Shown here: piece by piece, positions 46,904-55,032 of the stretch
Layout of the letters: every line of letters starts with the position of its first letter
Numbering within the stretch: the stretch's first letter is position 1
Assembly (NCBI RefSeq): GCF_003966955.1
Contig: NZ_AP019367.1
Location: forward strand, 434,001 to 498,000
Reading direction: 5' to 3'
DNA length: 64,000 nucleotides
Origin: Parolsenella catena
Lineage (GTDB): Bacteria > Actinomycetota > Coriobacteriia > Coriobacteriales > Atopobiaceae
Notes under the pieces: generated by a model
What the model saw: the letters and a program-made list of their open reading frames with translations, nothing else
The model's database searches: none
What the model was told of the DNA's origin: nothing
Program-made: the position numbers and the translations under genes

Positions 46904-47273
46904 CGTGCCCGCGTAGCGTTTTTGCTCCGTTGCCCCGTCTGGCCTCGTGCCGGGCGGGGCCTTTCTTTGACGCGCGCGTTGGTGGGCGCGTGGCTTCTCG
47001 TCCGCGTTCACCTGCCAGGAATTGCCGTGCGCGGTCCCTCTCGTCGCTGCCGCGGGCAAAACCACTGCGCCTCTGCCCGAGACGAGCGCGCAGGGCTGCT
47101 CGAGGCCGGTGAGGTGCGCAAGCATACAGTGGGTAACAGAAACCTAACACCGCAGGTAGACGTACGTTTCTCTGGGATATGACCCAAAAGGGCGGAAAAA
47201 AATTCAAAAAAGTGCTTGCGCTGGGCTAGGGCGGCAGTGTATATTCTTTTTCGCGCGAAAGCGCAACTGACAA
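46904..47273. other. Intergenic region between opp and tRNA-Leu
   Basis: After the opp terminator there is a GC-rich stretch (46970-47125) with several imperfect inverted segments, e.g. CTCGTC...GACGAG and GCGGGCA...TGCCCG at 47038-47093. I recognise no known RNA family. An AT-richer segment at 47170-47265 (TTGCGC at 47215, TATATTC at 47240) probably holds the tRNA-Leu promoter. Confidence 0.4.
46932..46968 (+). terminator. Terminator of the opp operon
   Basis: GCCCCGTCTGGC...GCCGGGCGGGGC followed by CTTTCTTT. Confidence 0.85.
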
Positions 47274-47364
47274 GTCGGAGTGGCGGAATTGGCAGACGCG
47301 CTAGCTTGAGGTGCTAGTGACTGACTAAAAGGTCGTGCGGGTTCAAGTCCCGCCTCCGACACCA
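47274..47364 (+). tRNA. tRNA-Leu (anticodon GAG)
   Basis: Type II tRNA with a long variable arm. The acceptor stem is GTCGGAG / CTCCGAC, the anticodon loop TTGAGGT and the T-loop GTTCAAGTC. CCA is encoded at 47362-47364. Confidence 0.95.
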
Positions 47365-47372
47365 GCAAAAAC

Positions 47373-47396
47373 ACGGACCTTCGGGTCCGTTTTTTG
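47373..47396 (+). terminator. Terminator of tRNA-Leu
   Basis: ACGGACC-TTCG-GGTCCGT followed by TTTTTG. Confidence 0.9.
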
Positions 47397-47464
47397 TTAG
47401 CTATGCACCATGCCGTGCCGTGACGCGTCCGCCGACGCGGCGCCGCGCGAGAAGGAGCCGAGCC

Positions 47465-49687
47465 GTGGATTCCACCTCCCAAGACCGCGAGGGTGCCGGG
47501 CAGCTTGCCCGCGTGGACCGCATGGGCAAGGGCGCGCTGCCCGGCGTGCTTGCCGCGCTCATGGCGCTCACGTCCGACGCCGTGCTCACGCTGGACGGCG
47601 ATGCCCGCATCCTCACCGCAAACGCCCAGGCCGAGGCCCTCACCGAGCTTACGCTCGACGAGCTTGTGGGCACGAGCGTCCGCGACATACTCTTCAACCC
47701 CAACCACCCCTCAGACGCCGGGGCCTACGTCCCGCTGCTGTCCACGGATGGCTCGCTCACCGAGCTGTCGTGTCGGCTTGCCTCGGGCGGGGCGGCAACC
47801 GTGGCCGCGCGCTGCGACCGCGTGAGCGCGCCGGGGGAGACCTACCTGCTCGTCATGCGCCCCACGGACGCCCTGCTCGCCGCCGAGCGAGACCACGACC
47901 GCCTGCTCGACGAGCTCTCCCTCGCAAACCGCCGCCTCTCGGGAACGCTGCGCATCGTGCTCGACACGATTGACGCCGACGACGTGGAGTCGCTGTTTGG
48001 CGGCGTGCTGGAGCAGATGACCGACACGCTTGACGCCCACGGCGCCCTGCTGTTCGTCGCGGAGTCGAGCGGGTATCGCCTCGGCGCCTCCACGGCCTCG
48101 CTCGAGGGCCGGCGCCTGCCGCAGTACATGGCCTACGGCGAGGGTCTCGAGACGATCGTCACGAGGGCGGGCAACGCGCTTCGCCTGAGGCTTCTGCCCC
48201 CGTCCGAGCAGAGCCTGCGCGCCGGCGCGCTGGCCACGAGGGAGTTGCTGGACGAGGAGTCCGGCGAGCGCCATGCCGTGCCGGCCCGTCAGGTCCCGCC
48301 GTTCACGAGCCTCATCTGCGTGCCCGTGTGGTTTGGCGGCCACGTCATCGCCATCATCGAGGTGGGCTGGGCCGAGGCGCGCCCCACGCGCCGCGACGAC
48401 GCGCGTCTGCTCGACTCAGTCTCGCAGTACCTCTCCATCGAGTTTGCCGCGGCCATCTCCACGATCCGCACGGAGCGCGCCCAGCGCCTCGACCGAGCGG
48501 CGCAGAAGCTGGGCGGCCTGCTCGAGGACGGGCCCGACGTGGACGAGGACGCCCTTTCCCGGGTCAGGGAGACGCTTGCCTCCGAGCTTGGCGTCGAGGT
48601 TGCCCCCGTGACCACCGAGCCCTTCGAGGACACGTGCGTGGCGTCCGTGCCCGGGGTGGGAGACGTGGAGCTGCCCCGACCGCTCGGGGAGCTCACGCGC
48701 GGTTACGCGGACGCGGGCGTCGCCGTGGCGCCCATCGGGCGCGGCTCCGCGCTTGCCACGTGGCTCGCGCACGCGGGCAAGCCCTGCACGGGCGCCCTCA
48801 TCGACCTTGGGGAGATCTCCGGGCACCGCCGCGTGTTCCTCGTCATGCGCGCGGCGGACGAGGAGCCCGTGGACGGGGAGGAGCTCGACTTCCTGCGCCG
48901 CGTGTGCATCGACGTGCGCCAGGCCGTCGAGGAGGGCGAGCGGCGCGTGCATGACACGCGCATCTCCCAGGCGCTCCAGAGCGGCATGAAGAACGAGCTG
49001 CAGCGCGTCGAGGGCATCACGGCCCACGGCCTGTACTCCTCGGCCACGGAGGAGGCGCTCGTCGGCGGCGACTTCTACGACCTCATCCGCCTGCCCAACC
49101 GGCGTGCCTGCGTCATTCTCGGTGACGTGAGCGGCAAGGGCGTCGAGGCGGCGAGCGTGTCGGCCGCCGTGAGGACGGCGCTGGGCGCCTACGCGTGGGA
49201 GGGCCAGCCGCCCGCCCGCATGGTGCGGCTGCTCAACGACTTCCTCCTCGGGTTCTCGAGGCTCGAGACGTTCGCCACGCTGTTCGTGGGCGTCATAGAC
49301 CTGGTGCGCGCCACGCTCACGTACTGCTCGGCGGGCCATCCGCCCGCGATCTTTCTGCGCGACGAGCCCCGCGAGATGTTCACGCTCGACGAGCAGTCCG
49401 GTGTCGTGGGCGCGTTCCGTGGGATGTCCTACCACGACGGCCGTGTTCGCCTGCGCGAGGGGGACCGCCTGTTGCTGTACACGGACGGCGTCACGGAGGC
49501 GCGCAGTCCCTCCGGCGCCTTCTTTGGCGAGCAGGGCCTGCGCGACGCGGTGATGGAGGAGGCGAGCGGAGACTACGAGCACATGCTCGACAGGCTGCTG
49601 GCGCGCCTCGACGCCTTCACGGGGCGCAGCCTGGATGACGACGTGGCCATGGTGACGCTCCGCTTCGACGACCTGGGCGCGGCGTAG
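47465..49687 (+). CDS. PAS/GAF sensor phosphatase of the SpoIIE/RsbU PP2C type
   Basis: A 740-residue soluble protein from GTG at 47465, with GAAGGAG seven bases upstream. An N-terminal PAS-like segment (about 25-130, LTLDGDARILTANAQAEAL), a GAF-like domain (about 160-330, ending in SQYLSIEFAAAISTI) and a second GAF-like region precede the C-terminal PP2C domain. That domain has GGDFYDLIRL, ILGDVSGKGVEAAS, LLLYTDGVTEAR and DDVAMVTL, the metal-binding Asp set. Such enzymes dephosphorylate STAS anti-anti-sigma factors. The STAS-HATPase protein encoded next is the likely substrate. Confidence 0.9.
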   Translation: MDSTSQDREGAGQLARVDRMGKGALPGVLAALMALTSDAVLTLDGDARILTANAQAEALTELTLDELVGTSVRDILFNPNHPSDAGAYVPLLSTDGSLTELSCRLASGGAATVAARCDRVSAPGETYLLVMRPTDALLAAERDHDRLLDELSLANRRLSGTLRIVLDTIDADDVESLFGGVLEQMTDTLDAHGALLFVAESSGYRLGASTASLEGRRLPQYMAYGEGLETIVTRAGNALRLRLLPPSEQSLRAGALATRELLDEESGERHAVPARQVPPFTSLICVPVWFGGHVIAIIEVGWAEARPTRRDDARLLDSVSQYLSIEFAAAISTIRTERAQRLDRAAQKLGGLLEDGPDVDEDALSRVRETLASELGVEVAPVTTEPFEDTCVASVPGVGDVELPRPLGELTRGYADAGVAVAPIGRGSALATWLAHAGKPCTGALIDLGEISGHRRVFLVMRAADEEPVDGEELDFLRRVCIDVRQAVEEGERRVHDTRISQALQSGMKNELQRVEGITAHGLYSSATEEALVGGDFYDLIRLPNRRACVILGDVSGKGVEAASVSAAVRTALGAYAWEGQPPARMVRLLNDFLLGFSRLETFATLFVGVIDLVRATLTYCSAGHPPAIFLRDEPREMFTLDEQSGVVGAFRGMSYHDGRVRLREGDRLLLYTDGVTEARSPSGAFFGEQGLRDAVMEEASGDYEHMLDRLLARLDAFTGRSLDDDVAMVTLRFDDLGAA

Positions 49688-49753
49688 GGCCCTTTTGCGC
49701 GCCGCAGGCGGATGCGAGCGCATGAAGCGGCGCCGTCTGGGCAGAATGGCCGT

Positions 49754-50545
49754 ATGACTCACTCGGAGGACATACTCATCGTTCCCGTCGAGGGTGACCT
49801 GGACGTGTCGTGCGTGGGGCGCGTGCGCGCGCTCATCGACGAGCGCGTTGCCGTCGGGTGCCGGCGCGTCATCCTCAACATGGCGCAGGCAACGTACGTG
49901 GACAGCCTGGGCATGAGCCTCATCTTCGCCGAGTCGCGCCAGCTGCGCGAGAAGGGTGGGCTGCTGTCGCTCGTCAACGTCTGCGACAACGTGTACCGCT
50001 CGCTTGTGATCTGCAGGCTCGTGGACTTCATCCCCGTCACGGGAGGCGGGCCCAAGCCGCCGATACCGGCGCTCGACCCGTCGGTGCGCCCGGAGTGGCA
50101 TGGCACGATGCGCGTGGACCCCGCGAGGCTCTCTGAGGCGCGCCGGCGCATGAAGGAGCTTCTCGGGCGCACGGAGCTCACGGCCGACGAGGTGTTCGAC
50201 CTCACGCTCGCCGGGGGAGAGGCCCTTGGCAACGCCGTGGACCACACGTGCGCCGAGGGCGTTCTGCTGAGCGTGTGGGTGTACCCGGACCGCGTGGTCG
50301 TGGAGGTCACGGACTGCGGTGAGGGCTTTGACCCCTCCGATGGGGACGAGGAAGGCGCCGGGGATGCGGGTGCGTGCGCGTCGTCCTCGCTCGAGCGCGG
50401 GCGCGGCATCAAGCTCATGCGGATGCTTGCCGACTCGGTGGAGATCGGGCCCAAGACGAGCGGTGAGGGCACGGTCGTGAGGCTCGTGAAGCTCATCACG
50501 CCGATGTCGAGGCAGGGCGGCGAGCTTGGCTCTCTGGCCTGCTAG
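49754..50545 (+). CDS. STAS-HATPase fusion: anti-anti-sigma plus anti-sigma kinase in one chain
   Basis: A 263-residue protein. Residues about 5-90 form a STAS domain with the phosphorylatable-Ser motif YVDSLGMSLI (Ser51). Residues about 115-250 form a GHKL ATPase with N-box GEALGNAVDH (Asn160), G1 DCGEGFD and G2 RGRGIKLMRML. These correspond to RsbV- and RsbW-type partners of a partner-switching circuit, normally separate proteins. The upstream PP2C phosphatase completes the circuit; no sigma factor gene is adjacent. An alternative is a sigma-independent target. Confidence 0.88.
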   Translation: MTHSEDILIVPVEGDLDVSCVGRVRALIDERVAVGCRRVILNMAQATYVDSLGMSLIFAESRQLREKGGLLSLVNVCDNVYRSLVICRLVDFIPVTGGGPKPPIPALDPSVRPEWHGTMRVDPARLSEARRRMKELLGRTELTADEVFDLTLAGGEALGNAVDHTCAEGVLLSVWVYPDRVVVEVTDCGEGFDPSDGDEEGAGDAGACASSSLERGRGIKLMRMLADSVEIGPKTSGEGTVVRLVKLITPMSRQGGELGSLAC

Positions 50546-50641
50546 CGTGGGCGCCGGCGCGCGCTGGGGCGTGCGGGCCAAAATTCTCGCAAGTTTTTCC
50601 TTGCGCGCCCGCCGGAGTTTGCGTATAGTACTTTCTCGCAC

Positions 50642-50717
<76 letters not shown>

Positions 50718-50727
50718 TGTGAATGAG

Positions 50728-50755
50728 GGGCCGGCCACAATCGGCCGGCCCTTTT
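50728..50755 (+). terminator. Hairpin between tRNA-Gly and tRNA-Cys, copy 1
   Basis: GGGCCGGCC-ACAATC-GGCCGGCCC followed by TTTTC, six bases before tRNA-Cys. Confidence 0.75.
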
Positions 50756-50760
50756 CATAT

Positions 50761-50834
50761 GGCGACGTGGCCAAGTGGTAAGGCATGGGCCTGCAAAGCC
50801 CCTACCCCCAGTTCGAATCTGGGCGTCGCCTCCA
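50761..50834 (+). tRNA. tRNA-Cys (anticodon GCA), copy 1
   Basis: Acceptor GGCGACG / CGTCGCC, anticodon loop CTGCAAA, T-loop GTTCGAATC, encoded CCA. Identical to 51197-51270. Confidence 0.96.
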
Positions 50835-50842
50835 ATGATCGT

Positions 50843-50875
50843 GAGCGACCCGGCCGGCAGGTTGGGTCGCTTTTC
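50843..50875 (+). terminator. Terminator after tRNA-Cys copy 1
   Basis: GCGACCC...GGGTCGC followed by TTTTCTT. Confidence 0.8.
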
Positions 50876-50892
50876 TTGTCGCGTGCATGCCG

Positions 50893-50980
50893 CCACGGTA
50901 TCGCGAGTGTAGCCATTCGGTCATTGTCGGCGTGATTTTGGGCCCAAGAGTGACCGATTGGCTACGCTCGCGGTGTCTGG
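50893..50980. repeat. Imperfect inverted repeat between the two tRNA pairs
   Basis: A segment containing CGCGAGTGTAGCCATTCGGTCA at 50902-50923 is complementary, with few mismatches, to TGACCGATTGGCTACGCTCGCG at 50951-50972. The arms extend a few bases further. It is absent from the other inter-tRNA interval. Confidence 0.7.
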
Positions 50981-51077
50981 GCGAGGGGTCTGATTGCCTG
51001 GCCGAGACCCGGCCGAGAAAAAGTTTTCGATTTTGCTTGGCTTGGGCGAGAAGTTTGTGTATAGTATCTCCTCGCAC

Positions 51078-51153
<76 letters not shown>

Positions 51154-51163
51154 TGTGAATGAG

Positions 51164-51191
51164 GGGCCGGCCACAATCGGCCGGCCCTTTT
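51164..51191 (+). terminator. Hairpin between tRNA-Gly and tRNA-Cys, copy 2
   Basis: Exact copy of the hairpin at 50728-50755, again followed by TTTTC. Confidence 0.75.
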
Positions 51192-51196
51192 CATAT

Positions 51197-51270
51197 GGCG
51201 ACGTGGCCAAGTGGTAAGGCATGGGCCTGCAAAGCCCCTACCCCCAGTTCGAATCTGGGCGTCGCCTCCA
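51197..51270 (+). tRNA. tRNA-Cys (anticodon GCA), copy 2
   Basis: Exact copy of 50761-50834. A diverged terminator (GCGGTCC...GGGCCGC, then TTCCTTTTT) follows at about 51282-51317. Confidence 0.96.
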
Positions 51271-51392
51271 AAGATTGTGAGCGGTCCGGCCAGTAGGCTG
51301 GGCCGCTTCCTTTTTGGATACTATAGGTATATGGCGTCGCACCCTCGACGTCGTACGTATCCCGTCTCGCATTTGCCGGTTGGGGGCGCGAC

Positions 51393-52358
51393 TTGCTCAA
51401 CGTCCTGCTCATCCTTGCCTTCTTCGGGCTCGTCTACGTGGCCGTGCAGCACCTTGCCCGCACGCTTGGCTATCGCTCGGCTCGCGGCAGGAGCTTCCGC
51501 AAGCTCGTTCACAGGGGCAAGGTGCCCGCGGACCTCACCGAGGCGGCCGACGAGGTCATCATCGACCGCCAGCGGCGCCGCAGCGCGCGCAAGCACCACG
51601 ACCCGGCCTACGCGAGCCTCAAGACCCAGCCAAAGCCGCGCCTCTCCACCGAGCAGGTCCAGGCGCTGCGCGAGGCCCGCGCCTCCGTGCGCGAGGACTT
51701 CCTCGAGCACATGCGCCCGGGCTTCTACCACTACGTAATCATCTTCATCGTGGCGAGCGTGGCCGGCCTCATCCTCGAGATGGTCTGGATGTTCGTCTCG
51801 AGCGGTCGCACCGAGCTTCGCGTGGGCCTCGTGTGGGGGCCGTTCTCGCCCCTGTACGGCTTTGGGGCGTGCCTGCTCACGATGGTGCTGTGGAACTTCC
51901 GCACGGCGCCCAGGGGGCAGGTGTTCGTGCTCTCCGCGCTCCTTGGCGGTGGCCTCGAGCAGACGACGGGCATGCTCATGGAGAACCTGTTCCATGCGCA
52001 GTCGTGGACCTACCTGGGCCTTCCGGACGCCATCACGCAGTGGATCGCATGGCGCTTCATCTTTGCGTGGGGCGTCATCGGGCTCGTGTGGTGCCGCGTG
52101 GTCATGCCCGAGGTGATCTATCGCATAGGTGAGCCCACGACGCGCGCCCAGGTGGTCATCGTGACGGTCATGACGGTGCTTCTCATCGTGGACATGCTCG
52201 CCACGGTGTTCTGCTTCTATCGCAAGGCGCAGCGAGACGCGGGCATCCCGCCGTCGAATCCGGTGGACGCGTACGTGGACGCGCGCTTCAACGACGAGTT
52301 CATCGCGAACCGCTTCCAGAACCTCGTGGTGGGGCAGGACCTGGAGCCAAACAAGTAG
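51393..52358 (+). CDS. Putative ABC-transporter type IV (CmpB-like) membrane protein
   Basis: A 321-residue protein from TTG at 51393 (TTGGGGG upstream). After one N-terminal span and a basic cytoplasmic stretch come about four to five spans, with GLILEMVWMFVSSGR and LRVGLVWGPFSPLYGFGA. The latter is the hallmark of the PF06541 family (putative ABC-transporter type IV). Its real function is unknown and no ATPase gene is adjacent. The long charged loop at residues 25-95 is unusual for the family. Confidence 0.7.
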   Translation: MLNVLLILAFFGLVYVAVQHLARTLGYRSARGRSFRKLVHRGKVPADLTEAADEVIIDRQRRRSARKHHDPAYASLKTQPKPRLSTEQVQALREARASVREDFLEHMRPGFYHYVIIFIVASVAGLILEMVWMFVSSGRTELRVGLVWGPFSPLYGFGACLLTMVLWNFRTAPRGQVFVLSALLGGGLEQTTGMLMENLFHAQSWTYLGLPDAITQWIAWRFIFAWGVIGLVWCRVVMPEVIYRIGEPTTRAQVVIVTVMTVLLIVDMLATVFCFYRKAQRDAGIPPSNPVDAYVDARFNDEFIANRFQNLVVGQDLEPNK

Positions 52359-52484
52359 GCGAGAGGACCGGCTGCTTCAAGCGCCCTTCAGCGATGCGCT
52401 TCTCGTGCGTGGGCGCGCGGACGTGGGCCACAATGGGTAGGAGAGAGCCAGCGCCCGCGTGGGCGCGTGACGATTGGACAAGAC

Positions 52485-53198
52485 ATGTTTGACAACGAGA
52501 ACCTCAACCGCGGCATCGAGCCGTTCGAGCCCGTGGCGACCGAGACGCGCGTCTCCACGGGCAGGCGGCTGTCGCTTCGCGGCTACAGCCTGGCGCTCAC
52601 GGGATTCGTCCTCGTGGGCTTCCTCGTGATGGGCGGGTGCGCGAGCCTGTTCTCGAGCCCGGCGTTTCTCATGGGCGTGGTCGACCACTACCTGGGCATT
52701 GCCGTGCTGAGCTTCGTGGCCTCCATCGCGGGCATCGTGATGATGGGCTCGGGCAAGAAGCGCCAGGCCGTGGGGCTGTCGCTTTTGGGATACGCCGTGT
52801 TCGTGCTGTCGTTTGGCTTCACGACGTCGACGATCCTGCTGAGCTACACGGCCACGACGATCAGCACGGCGTTTCTGGCCACGGCGGGCATTGTGGTGGT
52901 GTTCGCGTGCCTGGGCGTGGCGATGCCGCGGGTGTTCGAGAAGATCCAGGGCGTGCTCACGGGGGCGCTTCTCGCGCTCATCGTGGTGCAGCTCGTGATG
53001 CTGTTCCTGGGCGTGAGCCAGACGTGGATCGACTTCGTGGTCATCGTGGTGTTCTGCGGGTTCATCGGCTACGACTTCCACAAGGCGATGTACGACGAGC
53101 CCACGCTCGTGAACGCCGTGTACAACGCCTCCGAGCTGTTCCTGGACATCATCAACGTGTTCGTGCGCGTGCTGTCGATCCTGGGCAACAGGGACTAG
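52485..53198 (+). CDS. Bax-inhibitor-1/YccA-like membrane protein
   Basis: A 237-residue protein (MFDNENLNRGIEPF) with about seven hydrophobic segments after a soluble N-terminus of about 40 residues. The pattern and the ending VVFCGFIGYDFHKAMYD then NASELFLDIINVFVRVLSIL fit the BI-1/UPF0005 family, whose bacterial members are poorly understood membrane proteins, some calcium leak channels. ATG at 52485 is chosen on sequence similarity; GTG at 52467 is an in-frame alternative, and neither has a strong ribosome site. Confidence 0.72.
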   Translation: MFDNENLNRGIEPFEPVATETRVSTGRRLSLRGYSLALTGFVLVGFLVMGGCASLFSSPAFLMGVVDHYLGIAVLSFVASIAGIVMMGSGKKRQAVGLSLLGYAVFVLSFGFTTSTILLSYTATTISTAFLATAGIVVVFACLGVAMPRVFEKIQGVLTGALLALIVVQLVMLFLGVSQTWIDFVVIVVFCGFIGYDFHKAMYDEPTLVNAVYNASELFLDIINVFVRVLSILGNRD

Positions 53199-53415
53199 GG
53201 CGTGCCTCGTGGGCGCGCGTCCCGTGATGCGAGCCTTGTGGCGGGCGCTTTGGATGTGCACCCGCGATCTGCATGCGTGCGTTCGTGGCGCGCGTCCGTG
53301 ACCTGCGGCTTCTCAAACTTTTTGGCAGTTGGCAAAAAAATTTGAGATTTTGGGTTGCATGGGGTGTGGGTCTTAGGTATATTACTCCTCGCGCTGAAAC
53401 GCGCACCAGAGCTTC

Positions 53416-53490
53416 GGGCGTTTAGCTCAGGGGGAGAGCGCTTCCCTGACACGGAAGAGGTCACAAGTTCAAATCTTGTAACGCCCACCA
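53416..53490 (+). tRNA. tRNA-Val (anticodon GAC)
   Basis: Acceptor GGGCGTT / AACGCCC, anticodon loop CTGACAC, T-loop GTTCAAATC, encoded CCA. An AT-rich promoter-like stretch lies at 53320-53390. The serine recombinase frame on the minus strand ends inside its T-arm. Confidence 0.95.
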
Positions 53491-54944
53491 AACGTAATCC
53501 CTCCGAACTGCCAACTACCTGGGAGTTCGGAGGGTTTTTCTTTACCCATGCTCCCCGTGACGGCCCAGGGTACCTCCACCGTGACGGTTCCGTCGCCCGA
53601 TATCTCGACCCTGCCGATAGTTCTTCTTAGCACCTGTTTGGTTATATTTTTTGGGAACTTCGCGCGGAGCCAGCGGATGGCCCAGTCGCGGTCGGGCGTG
53701 GTGGCGCGCTCGAGGTTGGCGATCTCGCACTCGAGTCTGCGCGCCTCGTCACCCATCCCCTCGAGCCTCTCCTGGACGAGTTCCGGGTCGACGCCGCCAA
53801 TGATGGCGTCGACGAGGCGCTCTCGTCCCCTCTGGACCTCCCTAAGCTCCTCCCGCGCCCTCTCTAGCCTCTTGGCCTCGTCCCGGCGCTCAATGGCCGC
53901 GAGAACCGCGTCTGCGAGCGCCTCTGCCTGTCCCGGCCTGGCCATGACGGAGGAGACCACGTCGGTCACCGCGTCCTCGACGGCCTCCTGCCTGTAGCGG
54001 ACCATGCCGCCGCCGTCGGTCGGGCACGAGTAGTAGAAGTAGCGCTTGCCCGTGCACCCGGTGCCGCCGTCGCCGCGGTAGGCGCGGCCCGACTCGGCGT
54101 CGAAGAGCTTGCCGGTGAGCGGGAACGCGCCCACGCGCCCGTGCTTGCGCTTGCCGTTCGCGGCGTCGAAGCGCTCCTGGGTGACGAGCGCGGGCATGCC
54201 GCCCTCGACCACGACGTCGCCGAACTTGTAGATGCCGAGGTACTTCCTGTTGCCGAGGAGCGTCGTGACGGAGTTGACCGTCCAGGCCCCGCCGCGCACG
54301 TTGCGGCAGGCGGTGTTGAGCCAGTCGCGCACCTCGGTCTTGGTCGAGCCGTTCGCCGCCATCGCGAAGGCGCGGCGCACGCAGGCGGCCTCGTCCTCGT
54401 CGACGGCGTAGCGGCCGTCGTCGCCCACGCGGTAGCCGAAGACGCGCACGCCGTTGGCCTTGCACTTGCGGGCGTTGCCTGCCATGCCGCGGCGGACGTT
54501 CTGCGACAGCTCGCGCGAGTACCACTCGTTGACGCCCTCGAGGACGCTCTCCAGGATCGAGCCCTCCGGCGCGTCGGGGATGCGCTCCATGGCGGAGAGC
54601 AGCGACACCCCGTTGTCGCGAAGCCTCATCCTGTAGCTCGCCGAGTCGAAGCGGTCTCGCGCGAAGCGGTCGAGGCGGTAGACCACGACCACGCCCCAGC
54701 CCGCGTCCCGCGAGTCGGCGACCATGCGCTGGAACTGCGGGCGGTCGTCCGACTTGCCCGACAGGGCCTTGTCGGCGTAGACGCGCTCGACCTCCATGCC
54801 GTTTGACTTAGCGAACATGGTGCACACGCGCACCTGGTCCTCGATGGACTCCTCGCGCTGCCTGGCCGACGAGTAGCGGGCGTAGATGACGCAGCGCTTG
54901 TGGTCCTTCTCGGGCGCCTTACGCGATCCCCTGCGAGATGCCAT
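53469..54944 (-). CDS. int: Large serine recombinase (integrase) of the mobile element
   Basis: A 491-residue protein from ATG at 54944. The resolvase catalytic domain begins CVIYARYSSARQREESIEDQ (Ser25) and continues with VVYRLDRFARD. The recombinase domain (MAGNARKCKANGVRVFGYRV, TVTTLLGN-type region, YLGIYKFGD) and a coiled coil (about residues 370-430) follow. The usual first CxxC of the zinc ribbon is replaced by LTGKLFDAESGR. The last 25 or so codons run through the tRNA-Val terminator and into the tRNA itself. It catalyses element integration and excision. Confidence 0.92.
   Translation of the reverse strand: MASRRGSRKAPEKDHKRCVIYARYSSARQREESIEDQVRVCTMFAKSNGMEVERVYADKALSGKSDDRPQFQRMVADSRDAGWGVVVVYRLDRFARDRFDSASYRMRLRDNGVSLLSAMERIPDAPEGSILESVLEGVNEWYSRELSQNVRRGMAGNARKCKANGVRVFGYRVGDDGRYAVDEDEAACVRRAFAMAANGSTKTEVRDWLNTACRNVRGGAWTVNSVTTLLGNRKYLGIYKFGDVVVEGGMPALVTQERFDAANGKRKHGRVGAFPLTGKLFDAESGRAYRGDGGTGCTGKRYFYYSCPTDGGGMVRYRQEAVEDAVTDVVSSVMARPGQAEALADAVLAAIERRDEAKRLERAREELREVQRGRERLVDAIIGGVDPELVQERLEGMGDEARRLECEIANLERATTPDRDWAIRWLRAKFPKNITKQVLRRTIGRVEISGDGTVTVEVPWAVTGSMGKEKPSELPGSWQFGGITFGGRYKI
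53499..53543 (+). terminator. Terminator of tRNA-Val, overlapping the integrase 3' end
   Basis: Perfect 11-bp arms CCCTCCGAACT / AGTTCGGAGGG, then TTTTTCTTT. It is read through by the integrase frame on the other strand, and may hold or border the attachment site. Confidence 0.85.
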
Positions 54945-54981
54945 AATGTGACCGTCCCTCTCTTCCAAGGTGTGGACGTCT

Positions 54982-55013
54982 GCCTCGGTGCGGAATGCAG
55001 TCCGCACCGAGGC
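54982..55013. terminator. Hairpin between the integrase and Abi genes
   Basis: A perfect 13-bp stem GCCTCGGTGCGGA / TCCGCACCGAGGC. It lies between the Abi stop and the integrase start, both on the minus strand. A U-tract is present only on the plus strand, so its role could be regulatory. Confidence 0.6.
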
Positions 55014-55032
55014 GCTTTCTTGTGGCCGGGAG

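Noticed and set aside
46970-47125. Possible structured RNA (4.5S or similar) upstream of tRNA-Leu
   Set aside because: A GGTGAGGT segment hinted at signal-recognition-particle RNA, but the conserved loop sequence and closing stem are missing.
47204-47707. Minus-strand frame across tRNA-Leu (LVSEAGLEPARPFSQ)
   Set aside because: Antisense of a tRNA gene and the phosphatase start. It is a typical spurious call.
53195-53491. Minus-strand frame across tRNA-Val (GVTRFELVTSSVS)
   Set aside because: Antisense of tRNA-Val. It resembles a commonly mispredicted peptide, not a gene.
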